Shown here piece by piece: positions 12,701 through 24,700 of a DNA stretch of 64,000 nt (its first letter is position 1; every line of letters starts with the position of its first letter). The translations under genes were made by a program, and so were the position numbers. The stretch spans positions 121,567,225 through 121,631,224 of the forward strand of contig NC_080683.1 of assembly GCF_030445035.2 (NCBI RefSeq), read 5' to 3'. The notes beneath the pieces are model-generated. The model did not search any database. It saw nothing but the letters and a program-made list of their open reading frames with translations, and was not told the origin of the DNA. The stretch is from Dasypus novemcinctus (lineage: Eukaryota; Chordata; Mammalia; Cingulata; Dasypodidae).

Positions 12701-13585
12701 AGCAGTATAGGGAAACATCTACAAGACCTTGTAATAGGAAATGGCTTCATGAACATCACACCAAAAGCACGAGCAGCAAAAGAACAAATAGATAAATGGG
12801 ACTTCCTCAAAATTAAAGCCTTCTGCACCTCAAAGGAGTTTGTCAAGAAAGTAAAAAAGGAACCTACACAATGGGAGAAAATATTTGGCAACCATATATC
12901 TGATAAGAGACTTATAACTTGCATATATAAAGAACTCCTATATCTTGAAAATGAAAAGATAAACAACCCATTTAAAAAATGGGAAAAAGATTTAAACAGA
13001 CACTTCTCCAAAGAAGAAATACAAATGGCTAAAAGGCACATGAAAAAATGCTCCAAATCTCTAGCTATCAGGGAAATGCAAATCAAAACTACAATGAGAT
13101 ACCATCTTACTCCCATAAGATTGGCAGCTATGAAAAAAACAGAAGAATACAAATGCTGGAGAGGATGTGAAGAAATGGGAACACTCATCCACTGCTGGTG
13201 GGAATGCAGAAGGATCCAATCATTCTGGAGGACAGTTTGGCGGTTTCTCAAAAAACTAACCATAGATTTGCCATATGACCCAGCAATACCATTGCTGGGT
13301 ATATACCCAGCAGAACTGAAAACAAGGACACAAACCGATATATGCACAACAATGTTCATAGCAGCATTGTTCACTATCACCAAAAGTTGTAATCAACCCA
13401 AATGCCCATCAACAGATGAGTGGATCAATAAAATGTGGTATATACATACAATGGAATACTACTTGGCTTTAAGAACAAATACACTACAAACACACGTGAT
13501 AACATGGATGAATCTTGAGAACCTTATGTTGAGTGAAGCAACCCAGGCATTGAAGAACAAATACTACATGACCTCAGTGATATGA
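9776..13585 (+). pseudogene. L1 ORF2 (endonuclease and reverse transcriptase), multiply broken
   Basis: ORF2 is readable in pieces: 9776-10030 (endonuclease start, LNVNGLNSPIKR and CCLQETH), 10201-10848 (endonuclease end, with SDHSGV), 10899-11438 (start of RT), 11551-12003 (RT core with [28 protein letters not shown] and an intact FADD at 11866-11877), 12209-12469, and 12605-13585 (C-terminal part with [18 protein letters not shown], the cysteine-rich region). Breaks include an indel in the A-run at about 9982, an in-frame TGA at 11436, an indel near 11540 and a TGA at about 12467. The total length matches a normal ORF2p of about 1270 residues. The last piece is open for 326 codons, which suggests fairly recent decay. 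Confidence 0.88.
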
Positions 13586-16469
13586 AATAAGCAAGCTGCC
13601 TCAGAGAGCTAGAGACTGGAAGATAGGCTTACAGGAAATCGGGGGGTAGAGGAAGGATGTAAGCTGACATCTACATGAGTGAAATCTATGATAAGCTGGT
13701 GGTAAGTATGTGCACAAAGAGATAAAATGGGGGCATAGGGTTACCTTTGGGTGGGGCTTTTTGCGGGTTTGAGGGGGGCTAGGGATGGGCAGATGGGTAA
13801 TATTGCCCAAAAAATTGGGGGGAGGGAGGGACAACATACAAACATAGGAGATTGTCAGGTGTTGGTTGAAAGTACAATGCTGAGAAAACCGTATCAAAAT
13901 ATAATTAGGAAAGTTACCTGTTTAAGATACTCAAAGGGGATAATCTGATGCAGGACAGACTCCTAGGGAATATCTGAATGCTCATTTTGCCAAAGTGAGT
14001 TATACCATTGGGTAGAGACCCATATAATGAGAGTGAAGGTAGATCCACATCCTGGGGAGGACTAATGCCATCAAATAGAGGGAACTGTATCTCTCAAGAG
14101 AAGGGGTGGCTCCCAGGGCATTAGGGCAGTTGAGCAAGTCAAGCCCTCAACACTGTTGCAAGTATCTCTGAACATGGCTCCTCAAGAAATGAAGATTGAC
14201 TGTCACTGTGGGGCCCAAGGGGAGGGGGAAATTGATATTGAATAGATGGAACCAAAGTAAATGTGAGGGCAAAAGAAGTGTTTCACAAGAGTTCACAAGG
14301 ATGGATATAAAACATGTAATATTACACCAAAAACATATAGGGGATGACAGACTAATAATGTAAACCATAATGTAAAACATAGGATAACTAAAAAATTTAG
14401 AAAACTGTATAGCCTAAAGTATAAACCACAATGTAAACATAAATGTCACCTTCTTTGAAAGCTATTGTCTCAATATCTGTACATCAGTTTCCATAAATAT
14501 GATATGAATAAGTTAAAAGATTATCTCTGTGGAAGGGAAAAGGTTTTATAATGGATATGTGGGAGTACTGTATATTGTATGTATGAATTACTGTGATCTA
14601 AGGCTCTTGTGAAGAGAAGCTCAATAATTAGGAAAAAAGAAAAGAAAAAGATAGGATGTAGAATTTTTCCAAATCAATATGTATTCTATAGCTAACCTTT
14701 AAACTCATCGCTATATTCCATTTTACTAGTAAGGGAACCTGACATTATATTGGGCTTCACTTTTCAGGAAGTTTTGGATCACAGAGTGGTTCAACAATGG
14801 CAGCGGAAGAATACTGGTATGGGATGTTATTGACAGGCGATATATGGTTGACAGGGAGTTATACAGGACATGTGTCTGGGTGCATGGAAATGTTTGGATA
14901 TACTCATAGTGGAAACAATGAAAAACAACAGCTGGGGGGATACTGGGTTCCTGGCCAGGGGGGCTCTGTCGTGGTCCCTAGGGGAGCAGCAGCAGTCCCC
15001 CAGGTGCAATGGTAAGAACTAGGAAGGAAAGTGAGCCCCTGATACTAATGACTATGCTTGTGAGCCTATACACCTGAAATAAGAACAAGGCCTAGAGCAG
15101 CACTGTGCCTAAGAGTTCCTTCCTGACAGCCTCTGTGTTACTCAAATGTGGCCAGTCTCGAAGCCAAACTCAGCATGTAAATCCAATGCCTTCCCCCCAG
15201 CGTGGGACATGACACCTGGGGTTGAGCCTCCCTGGCACCGAGGGATCACTACCAAGTACCAGCTGATGACATAACTAGAAAATGACCTTAAATTAAAGGT
15301 TAAATGCGGACCAGCAGAATATCCCTGTCTATATATAACAACAGGAGTTAAAAATGCTGTTTGACCTGAAGTAAGGGGGAAATGGAAAAGACAAATGAGT
15401 TCATATGGCTATGAGTCTCTAAAAAAGAGTCTGGAGGTTGTCAAAAGGATTGCCCTTATGCACACCTGAGCAGAGTCTCAGAGACAGATAAAGTAGATAC
15501 AACCCCAGATATTGGTCCTTTTGAGGGCTAAAGAGACCCACAGGTTCTACGATCATGGCAGATGGGGTTCACTGCCATGCCAGTTGGCCCTTCTTTGGAG
15601 CTGGTGTTTCTGAGTGATGGAGCTGGACTCAGATAGGATCTCTTTTCACAAGCCTTTCATGCTACTTTACTGGAATTGTAGTTGGTGCTGGGGCTTAAGA
15701 TATATCTAGGGGATTTGAATCTCTGGACTGACAATATGATAGCCAGGCCCTGAACCTCAACAGACTTCAGCTCCTACACTCTGATTTATTGGACTTACCC
15801 CACTCAGCTAACATGGAGTTGAAGAATGTCAACCACCACACCATGGAGCCTAGAGTGCCTACAACTGAAAGCAGGAGGATTGCATCCAATATCCATGTGG
15901 AATCTAAACCCCCTCTTGACATAGATGTGGAATGGACACAACCAAGCCAAGGTCCACAGGAAGGAGGAATACAGTAAGGATCAGAGTGGACTTAATGATA
16001 TCCTATTCATGAACTATTGTGGTTAATAATCAAGAAAATGTGGCATTGGTGTGGAAAAAGTGGCCATGGTGGCTGCAGGGTATGGGGAATGGGAGGAAGA
16101 GATGAGATGTGGAGGCATTCTCGGGACTTGGAGTTGTCCTGGGTGGTGCTCCAGGGATAACTGCCGGATGTTGAATGTCCTCCCATGGCACACTGGATGG
16201 AACGTGGGAGAGTGTGGGCTAGGGTGTGGAACATGGGACATGGGGTGCAGGGATGCCCGGAGATGTACTCACCAGACGCAATGGATGTGTCATGATGATG
16301 GGGGAGAGTGTTACTGTGGGGGGAGTGGTGGGGTGGGGGTGGTGGGGGTGAATGGGGACCTCATAGTTTTTTAATATAATATCTTTTTAAAAAATGAATA
16401 AATTGAGAAGAATTTGAAAAATTAATTAATTAATTTTAAAAATTAAAAAAATAAATAAATAATGACAAG
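13586..16469 (+). mobile_element. L1 3' UTR, ~2.9 kb, with terminal G-rich tract and A-rich tail
   Basis: Non-coding sequence follows the ORF2 stop. Its identity is clear because the same sequence, in the same order, recurs at 49056-51631 and in diverged form at 52670-53300 and 53430-55015. Landmarks are ggaaatcggggggtagagga, tgggacatgacacctgggg, the atggagttgaagaatgtcaa segment, and a G-rich run at 16312-16358 just before the A-rich tail, able in principle to form a G-quadruplex. G-rich tracts near the 3' end are known in other mammalian L1s; this length is unusual. Confidence 0.8.
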
Positions 16470-16480
16470 TTAAAAGAAAA

Positions 16481-16960
16481 TCTTCCAAAAAATGAAAGAG
16501 GATGGAATATTTCCCAACTTATTCTGTGAGGCTAGCTTTACACTGATATTATAACTACACAAAGACATTATATTTTTAAAAAATAAATAGATAATGAACC
16601 TATCCTGTAAAAATAGTTGTGAAAATTCTTAACAAAATTTCAGCAAATCAAATTTAAAGATATTATTACAATGATAGTACACGATGACCAAGTAGGACAA
16701 AAATCCAACATTCTTCATGGTAAGAGCTCTCAGCCAACACAGAAGAGAAGGAAAATTATTCAATATGACATAAAAGGCCTCCACAAAAATTTGCAGTGAG
16801 CACCCTATTAATGGGGAAAGACTAAAAGCTTTTTACAGTGAAAGACTAGGAATGAGGAACGAAGCAATGAAATCTACTCTCACCACCACTATTCCACAGT
16901 GTACAGGATGTTCTAGCCAGTCCATCAAGGCAAGACAAACAAAGAAGAGGCATAAAGATT
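16481..16960 (+). mobile_element. Old L1 ORF2 fragment, right half of the split element
   Basis: It continues the L1 ORF2 of 5475-6720 after the inserted young L1. The readable landmarks correspond to RT: a P(N)LFC-like segment at about 16510, a DDQVG-like segment at about 16684, a MGKTKSF-like segment and an LSPPLFHSVQDVLAS-like segment at about 16880. There are multiple stops, and it is cut off near 16960. Confidence 0.6.
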
Positions 16961-17480
16961 TTTTTGAGATATTTTGAGCAAGAGAAAAATGTTCTCTCTT
17001 TGATTTGTTGACTCACAAGGCAAAGAATTTTGTTTGTCAAACCCTCTGCTAGTGCTGTTAACAAAATTCTATGACCTGGGAGTCCATTGTCCTGTGCAAT
17101 TTTTTGTAACTGGAGTAACTCATTTCACACACATTTGGTGAAACCGCTCTCATCTGGTTAAATGGAGCAAGACTACTGGCTTTCTTTTGACTCTCATTTT
17201 ACCAATCGTTTTCCTTATCAGTGGCCATTATTGAGACAACATCAATGGCAACTTCTTCTGCTTTAATAAACTCAGGGTACTTTTCTTTTCTTTTTAAAAA
17301 ATGCATCAAAAGACACAGTTTTGCCACATAATGTTTATGTTATGCTGGGCAAACAACAAACAACTTTCTATCATTATAACCTGGTATTTTTCTTAACAAG
17401 TCATCATAAAATTTATAGTTATGCAGTAGTCTTCAGCTCCTCTCTTGTAGAGAATTCTTAAGGGTTTGATCTGGGGAAGA
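16961..17480. other. Unassigned stretch between L1 fragments
   Basis: AT-rich, with no open frame of note. It may be decayed repeat; I could not assign it. Confidence 0.3.
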
Positions 17481-17829
17481 TATTGAAACATAGCTACTAA
17501 GCATGGTTCCATTATGGTTTATATTTTAGACTATACACTTTTCTAAATTTTTGGTTACTTTATGGTTTACACTATGGTTTACAATTTAGACTATACACTT
17601 TTACAAATTTTTGGTGAAATTTAATATGGCTTAAATCCATCATTGCACAATCTTGTAGAACACTTCCATTGCCCCCAAGTTACCCCTTCTTCCATCTATT
17701 CTATTCCTCTCTCTTACTAGTGTTTTGAAAACTCTATTTCATCTGATATAACTATGTCAACTTTTTTTTTTTGTCTCTGCATGAATTGAATATCTTTTTC
17801 CAGCCTTTCCTTTTCAATCTATTGGTATC
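17481..17829 (-). mobile_element. Minus-strand L1 fragment, left flank of the ERV-L
   Basis: On the minus strand, 17829 down to about 17720 reads as L1 endonuclease sequence (WKKIF, then VDIVISDEIEF). It continues directly from the L1 ORF2 piece at 31180 once the ERV is removed. The part at about 17500-17620 matches, inverted, the L1 3' UTR segment seen near 14330-14440, so most of ORF2 has been deleted. Bases 17825-17829 (gtatc) are one copy of the ERV target duplication. Confidence 0.65.
17825..17829. repeat. ERV-L target-site duplication, left copy (gtatc)
   Basis: The five bases before the 5' LTR equal the five bases after the 3' LTR at 31175-31179. Removing the ERV and one copy rejoins the minus-strand L1 in its endonuclease region. 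Confidence 0.75.
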
Positions 17830-18287
17830 TGTGATGGTTAGGCTATTGTGTCAACTTGTTCAGGTAATTGTGCCCAGCTATTTGGTCAAGCAAGCACTGG
17901 GCTAAATGTAATACAAAGGCATTTATGGACTTTAGTTACCATCAACTTTACTGAAGTGGTAAATCATAGATAGCTGATTACAATTACATCAATCAGGGAG
18001 ATTGCCATCAGCAATGAGTGATGCTTTATCCAATCAGTTGTATCCTTTAAAAGGGGAAGTGATTCCAGCATTGAGAGAGAATTTCCCAGCTTATCTTTGG
18101 ACAGCCAGCATCTCCCAGAACTCATCAAGGACGTTCACTGGACTTTCATTGGAGCCCCTTGTTGCAGTCCGCCTGTGGAACCTGGACTTGTGCATCCCCG
18201 TGGTCACATGAGAGACTTTTAGGAAATCACATATTATTGACAAATATCTCTTGTTGATTGTTTCCCAAGAGAACCCTGACTAATACA
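17830..18287 (+). repeat. ERV-L 5' LTR
   Basis: 458 bases running TG...CA. It aligns along its length with 30732-31174; the clearest difference is a 14-base segment (gtgtcaacttgttc) present here and absent from the 3' LTR. A ctttaaaagggg stretch at about 18045 could be the TATA-like region. Confidence 0.88.
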
Positions 18288-18290
18288 GCT

Positions 18291-18308
18291 TGGTACCAGG
18301 AGTGGGGT
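18291..18308 (+). promoter_or_regulatory. ERV-L primer-binding site
   Basis: tggtaccaggagtggggt starts three bases after the LTR. A TGGTACCAG/TGGTGCCAG site of the tRNA-Leu type gives the ERV-L group its name. Confidence 0.65.
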
Positions 18309-18309
18309 G

Positions 18310-18690
18310 GTTCTTGGAGAACAGAGTCTTAAACATGGGGTGTCTGATGTGGTTCTAGGAGTTTTGCAATTGGCTCTCTACTCTAATTGGACTCAAGGGT
18401 ACTGGCAACTCCCTTTCCAATAACAAAGAGAATGCTAACAGTCCATGGCATGAGTTGGCAATTGAGGTATGCAGAATATCATCACTGGATTCCCCTACTT
18501 CCATGCTTATAAGAAGCAAGGATCTGGGTGAGAGTGTTTTCAACACCTTAACAGAGTTCTGTGGAGTTAAACAGTATAAAGATGTTGACTGTCTCCTCCT
18601 AGATACTCTGGATAATATTACAAAAGAAAAAGATGCAGTAAAGGCTTCAAATTTGAAACTAAACACATGAATGATGCAAAAATTTCTGTG
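18310..18690 (+). pseudogene. ERV-L leader and probable gag 5' relic
   Basis: After the primer-binding site there is a short leader and an open stretch (18455-18670) ending in DNITKEKDAVKASNLKLNT. Position suggests leader or gag N terminus; the sequence alone does not prove it. A later insertion interrupts it near 18690. Confidence 0.35.
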
Positions 18691-20160
18691 TGCTCTTATA
18701 GTGGAAGCAGAGAGGATCCAGTGATCGCATATTGAAGGCCAGGACTCAGGAATCTCTGAGAAGGAAGATTTATTATGACCAGTTGGGTCTGGCGGACTCC
18801 TGTCCAAAAAGCCAAGCCCTGAGTAGAGGTATTAGGTTATTTTTATACAAGAGACACACGTGGTGGGGCCAGGAGAGGTTTAGGGTTCAAAAAGGCTTTC
18901 TTTCTTAGTTTTTTAGGGTTTAGTCATTTGTTTGAATATCAGCTAAATTTGAATTAACATATCGCCCACATTCCATCTGGATGTAATGTTGAATACACAT
19001 TCGGTCTACATCCTTTCTGAATATTTAAAGCCTATAGGGCCTATATTACTTAACTGGTTTTTTAGAAACTAGGCATACTTGGATATAGAGTTAGAGCCCC
19101 CTTTGATGTCTTGCTTAAGTTTGTTAAGCTTTGGTATCACTATTTTCGGAGTTATGAGGGGGGCCACTGTCTGTGTTCTTACTGCATTATTTATTAAAGC
19201 ATGTAATCTAGTATTATTAAGGGGAGGAAGTAGGGAAGTATGATGAGAGCAAGGGAGGAGTTTCAGCTGTTCACTATTTTGACTGCTCATTTTTCCTATT
19301 AATTTTTTTGGGAGGGCTTAATGATAAAGTTTCTGGGAACATCTGGGGCTTCTCTTGGCTTTTGGAGAAAGTCTTTTTCCGAGTGGTGGAATCTTGGGGA
19401 GATTTTTTGCTAGGTTCCAGATCCATCTACCAATTTCCTATCTTACTAGCCTGTTCTATATATATATTTTTTAGAGAGTTTACACCTTTAATCTTAAAGG
19501 GGTTGTTGAAGGGAGATGATCCTTTTTCTGTAGCTACTTCCTTCCGGTCAGGGGCAGTTGACCCTATCTGACAAGGGGTGAAACTCTCTTGCTATCTTAT
19601 CTCGGTTGGAGGAAGACAGATCTGGCATCAGGGGTGAAGTTGGATGAAGTTTTCATATGGCTAACAAGATGTTGATTCTGGAAGAAATAAACTTAATTAG
19701 AATTTTGAAAATATGTGGTTCCCCTAAGGGGACACTGGACCACAGAAGTAGAAAAGGTCAGATGCCTGTAAAGTTGGCATTTTTTTAAAGTTGGTGGGAA
19801 ACAGTACATATATATATATATATATAAATTATTTTATGCTGTTGGTTAACTTCAGAGAGAAATTACAATAGACAACAGGGTTAGGTATGACTTATCTACA
19901 TCAGTTCCTATTGTAGAGGAGAGGAAAGAAGAGAGGCATTTATCTTTTCAGTTAGGCTAAAGGAGATGAAAAGAGGGAAGGTTTTTAATGGGAAGTCTGG
20001 TTTGTCTTTTTCCTAGCAACAGACTTTTGGGCTATTGTTAGAGGAAACCGTTGATTTTGACATAAACACTACTTAGCTTTGTCTTTTGAGAGGTATCTCA
20101 GGCTGTCCAATGACTGGTACTCGTGTGTTTCATCAGGTGCTTCTGGTGAACTGGCACTCT

Positions 20161-20582
20161 TTTTTTTTTTTTAAGATTTATTTATTTATTTATTTCTCTT
20201 CCCCCACTCCCACCCCAGTTATCTGTTCTCTGTGTCTGTTTGCTGTGTCTTGTTTCTTTGTCCGCTTCTGTTGTTGTCAGCAGCATGGGAATCTGTGTCT
20301 CTTTTTGTTGCATCATCTTGTTGTGTCAGCTCTCCGTGTGTACAGCACCATTCCTGGGCAGGCTGCTCTTTCTTTTGCATTGGGCAGCTCTCCTTACGGG
20401 GCGCTCTCCTTGCGTGTGGGGCTCCCCTATGCGGGGGACACCCCTGTGTGGCAGGGTGCTTCTTGTGCATCAGCACTGCGTATGGGCCAGCTCCACACGG
20501 GTCAAGGAGGCCTGGGGATTGAACCGCGGACCTCCCATGTGGTAGACGGATGCCCTAACCACTGGGCCAAGTCCGTTTCCCA
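20161..20582 (-). repeat. tRNA-derived SINE (DAS type), minus strand
   Basis: The tail is on the left (T-run and ttatttatttatttattt) and the tRNA-like head on the right. It is flanked by a 13-bp duplication, gaactggcactct at 20148-20160 and gaactagcactct at 20583-20595, differing at one base. Confidence 0.88.
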
Positions 20583-20759
20583 GAACTAGCACTCTTGGGC
20601 AGCTGGCTTTATTCAGGATTAGTACACCAAGCTGGACATTCCTTTAGCTTTAATAACTGTGGGAGTGATCAGAACTACAGAAAAGATATTATGTTTTGGC
20701 TTTAATTGAGCAACTCCTGGTAATTTTTTTTTTTTTTTTTTTTTTACTGTTTTTGCCAG

Positions 20760-21640
20760 GCTTTATCTTTTGAAAACCCCTTTAGCTAAACTGGTTAGGG
20801 CATCCCTCCCTAGATGAGTGCCTCGGTGAAGTTCATCAAGGGCTTTCCACTGCACTGCTCCTGAAAGGTAGACTTGAGGGGGTTTTTTGCTATAGCAGTG
20901 TTTGTTTTTTGATGCCCTGGATAATGCATAACTGATATTTCCTGAGGTAACAGTATGGCTTCTAAGTAAATCTAGGATTTTTGTCTGTGTTTAATAGTTG
21001 ACCCACTGATAGCAAGCAAGCCTTGTTCTTGTTACACAGCAGAGTGAGTGTGAAGGATACGGAAACTTAGAGTTAGTGTAAATATTAGCCCATTTTTCAG
21101 CCGCTGGCTTTAAACTTCAGGTAAGGGCAATTAGCTCTTCTTTCAGGGTTGAAACTTCAGGAGGAAGAGCTCTGACTTTTATGGTTTTAAAGTGAGAAAC
21201 CACTGTGTAGCCTGCCTTTTTCATTTTCCTTTTAATAAAACTGCTTTCATCTGTGAACCATTTAATGTTTGGGTTTACAAGAGGTTCAGCTTTAGATCTT
21301 GCTTGCTTGAACAGTTTCGGTAAAGAGACTCAAGGCAGGAGAGGAGAAGAGGTCTCAGGATCTGACTCTGGGCTCTCTATCAGGAGTAGGGTGGCTGGGT
21401 TGAGAGCTTGACACACCTGATCTGCACCTAAGGGGTTTTTAGTAATTGAGCCTGGTACTAATTAACAGGCTGCCTGTAAGCTACTGGCGGCCCTGGGCTC
21501 AAGCACACCCTTCACCGGTGTGGGGTAAAGATTGTGAGAAGTTGCCCCAAGTGAATTTGGTGGTGTTTTGTTTTTTGTTTTAATTAAAATGGCTGTTAGC
21601 CCCACTGTTTGCAGGCAAGGTGGCCTTTTTTTTTTTTTTT
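20760..21640 (-). pseudogene. Class I ERV RT-end, RNase H and integrase-start relic
   Basis: Minus-strand translation gives VKGVLEP (RT connection, about 21510), QALNPATLL (about 21410), the RNase H start NIKWFTDESSFIK (about 21270), KKAGYTVVSHF, EELIALT, KWANIYTNSKF (the third catalytic Asp changed to Asn) and an integrase-linker ELHRGTHLGRDAL (about 20830). At least one in-frame stop lies after EELIALT. Order and motifs are those of gammaretrovirus-like pol, distinct from the ERV-L that hosts it. Confidence 0.75.
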
Positions 21641-21649
21641 TACAGACAT

Positions 21650-24600
21650 GTGTATTAATTACTTAGAAAATGAAGTTGACCAGGACTTTTAGCATGTTCA
21701 ATCTCCTTCTGCACACGATTTACTAAGAGTATTATCATAACCATCAGACATATATTTAGAATAGGATATAGGTACAGTATTTAATACTAATTAATGTACT
21801 ATTCACTGCATAAGTTTCTCCTTGAGCTGCAATTAATAGCTTTCAGTTCCAGGTTTACAATACCATGCAGGTTATCACTCCATGGGAGCAAGCTATAGTG
21901 CCAACTGTGTTTAAGTTCTATTTACCATACTCTGGTATTTATTGCTCCACTTCATATGTTCTTCACAGAAGCTGCAGCTCTGTTGACCCTAGAGAAAAGC
22001 TAAGAAAGTAGATTCCAGTATTTTACTAGCCTGGTGCATAGCGCTCTTTGGCACTATGAAACAGTGCCAGTCTGGAGACAATATCCATTGTACATTTGGC
22101 TGTACCAAGCCATCACTGGCTGTTGCAGGGGTTTAAAACGGCAACATAGTTCCCATCCACTTCAGGAGCATGACCAGAAATGTAATAGATACCTTTATTG
22201 TTTTAAGGATCAGTGACCAACTTAGCCAATAACTCACATGGAGAATAACCTGTGGTATATTGGCTGCTTGGTTTGAATGCACAAGAGAGTTTGACAATGC
22301 TGAAGTTTATATTTTGATTTTTATATATCTTTTTCAAACATTTCTAATGCAATGTGTTATACATTAAATGAATTTTTAGTAGTTTGCTTTTTACTTCTAC
22401 ATTTTTACTATGAAGATGTTAACTACACAGGTATTTTACTTTAGCAGTAGAGGAGAAACTATTTTTCCCATTTTCAAAATGAAAACTGAAGATTTCAAGT
22501 GGAATCAAGGTAACTTTTCATTACCACCCTTGAGTATGCACGTTGAGGTGACTTTCAGACAGGTTTTATTGCTATGAAGTTACTTTTTTGCCGTTAACAT
22601 CAATTTAGGTTTTTAATTAATAGTGGCTTTTAGAACTAGCCATTCAAATGCTTCAGTTTGGAAGATGTTCTTACAAACTTTTTATAATTAAACACAACTA
22701 CATAGGTTGGTTAATTTACCTTAGATTACAATTAGCAACAGATGAATTTTACATTATGCATTTAGGAGAGGGTAGATCTATATTTCTTTAACTTAATTTC
22801 ATTAGATATGAACTTTGAACCTTATCATATTAAAGACAATACATTTAATGTTAATTTATTAACTTAGTATTTTATAAACCAAAGAGATACCACCCAAGTT
22901 AAATAAATTGAAACTGTTATAGTTTATACAAAGAATTTTTTTGTTGTTGTTGTTTTGTTTTGTTTGTTTAGAGGGGACTAAAATCTCTTGTCTTTGATAA
23001 AATTCTAAAACTTTGAATAATTTTAAAAGCATATTGACTTCTAGGCTCTGGAATATATTATAATTATTTAATTTGTTTTAATTATAATTTAGTAAAGATC
23101 TGTTCATAGCGTTCAAGGACTTTTCCTTTACTTACTGAAATTTGGTAATAGGGTTAGTAATTACCCTTATTTAAGACTGTTAAAAGGTTTTAAATGGGGA
23201 CCTACAGGAAAAACCAACTTCATTCTCCAGCCTAGAGGACAGAGTTTTAATCTACCAAACCTGGCAGAGCTCTTGCAAAGAGAAGACCCTGGGGGCTGGG
23301 CAGGTCAAAGAGCTCAGGAAAAAAATTGTTTTTACTTTCCCAATAGTCTCTATATTCAGATTTCTATATGGCCTTTTCAAACTGCTTAGCCTAATTTGGG
23401 TTCTAGGAATATTTGTTACATATATAACTGCATATTTCATTTTAAACAATTTGAATAGAGTTTTTTAAAGAATTATTTGTTAATTTGATATTATCCTGAT
23501 GTATGAAGATATAAGCTGATCAAATAGGCAGACATGAACAGTTTGACACAGAAACATAACTTAGTTACTTAAAACATTCCTTTTTTTTTTTTTACAAGAC
23601 AAGTTTGACTGTAAAACAACACTTGAAAGATTTCCTTGAAGAATTTTCTTTGCGGCTTTCTCCAGACTAGGGGTTCACAGTTTCCCCCGTTTGTGACTTT
23701 CTTAATTAATGGCTTATAACAAAAAGGTTTCCAGTGCTATGATACAATTTTTCTTTGCTTCAGAACCATAAGCAGAGGCAAGGGGTGGGGCCAGACTTGT
23801 AGTAACACAAAGGCAAATTCAGTTTATAATTACCATCATAATAGTTGAAGTCTAGGGGTTAGGTGAAGTTAGTTATAAAATAACCATAATTAAAGGTAAG
23901 TTTAAGTTAAAATTACCATTACTATAGTAAGCACTAGCTAGACTTGAAGTAGCCATAAACAAAGGTAAATTATTTTAAGATTATCATTACAATAGCTGAA
24001 ATTTAGGCTACATCTACTCCACTGTAATAATTTCAGTTATTAATTTTTTATTGTTTTATATATAAAGGTACTTATATAATGATTTCAACTCTTAGTTTCT
24101 AGAAAGTTTTTACTTAAAATCAATTTGGGCACCTTTATTTATTAACTATGCAATTAAAACAATTTTATTAGTAACAACTTTTGTAGATTTTCTGCTTTTC
24201 TAGCAATTAAATAAATTTCACTAGTGATTTATGCATTAAATCCACTAGCAAGACAGTATTGGCATTTAAAGATTCATTTTTAGGTTACCTTTCACCATTA
24301 TCCAAATTGCAACTGGCGAACCCCAAATCTGATTTCCTAGGCATGAGCAAACTGATAAAGTTAAACACAGATTTCAAAGTTGAACACAAGGTCATGCAGA
24401 GATTAAAACAGAAGAATTTTGTATTTTTAGCTTTCTAGAAATTCTTTGACCTTAATTGATGACACATGAGGTTTCTGTTCCCTCTTTTTTTTTTTAAACA
24501 CCAGTTTAACTGGACTTCATGGTTTCACACAGAGGCTGCTCTGTGGCCATGTGGACCAGCAGCAGGCAGAACTTTCCAATTCCTGAGAAGAGACTCCCAT

Positions 24601-24700
24601 GGGGAGCCCGCTGGTATGCCAGAGCCATGCTTATTATTCTAGGAAGAATGAAGAAACACCCTTTTAGTCGACTGACCTGGTGTCCCGGAGTTCCAGCCTA
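21650..24700. other. AT-rich unassigned interior of the nested block
   Basis: No convincing coding relic was found. T-runs at 21632, 23580 and 24485 on the + strand suggest minus-strand retrotransposon tails or simple expansion. It may include class I gag-pro-RT sequence decayed past recognition by eye. Confidence 0.3.

Larger units (their letters stand above)
6727..16469 (+). mobile_element. Near full-length L1 retrotransposon, young xenarthran lineage, inactive
   Basis: All L1 parts are present in order. The 5' end gggggcagggcaagatggtgg starts at about 6729. A 2.0-kb 5' UTR is followed by ORF1 (8729-9753), a short spacer, ORF2 (9776-13585) and a 2.9-kb 3' UTR ending in a G-rich run and an A-rich tail at 16370-16466. 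Both ORFs carry frameshifts or stops, so it cannot move on its own. A likely target duplication is ttaaaagaaaa at 16470-16480, with a degenerate copy at about 6712-6722. At roughly 9.7 kb it is long for an L1 (usually 6-7 kb), mainly because of its 3' UTR. Confidence 0.9.

Noticed and set aside
18355..18807. Minus-strand open frame of 150 codons
   Set aside because: Lies antisense to the ERV-L leader and runs into the nested insertion; no motif seen.
19803..19828. (TA)n run as a regulatory site
   Set aside because: Simple repeat inside decayed retroelement sequence; no support for function.
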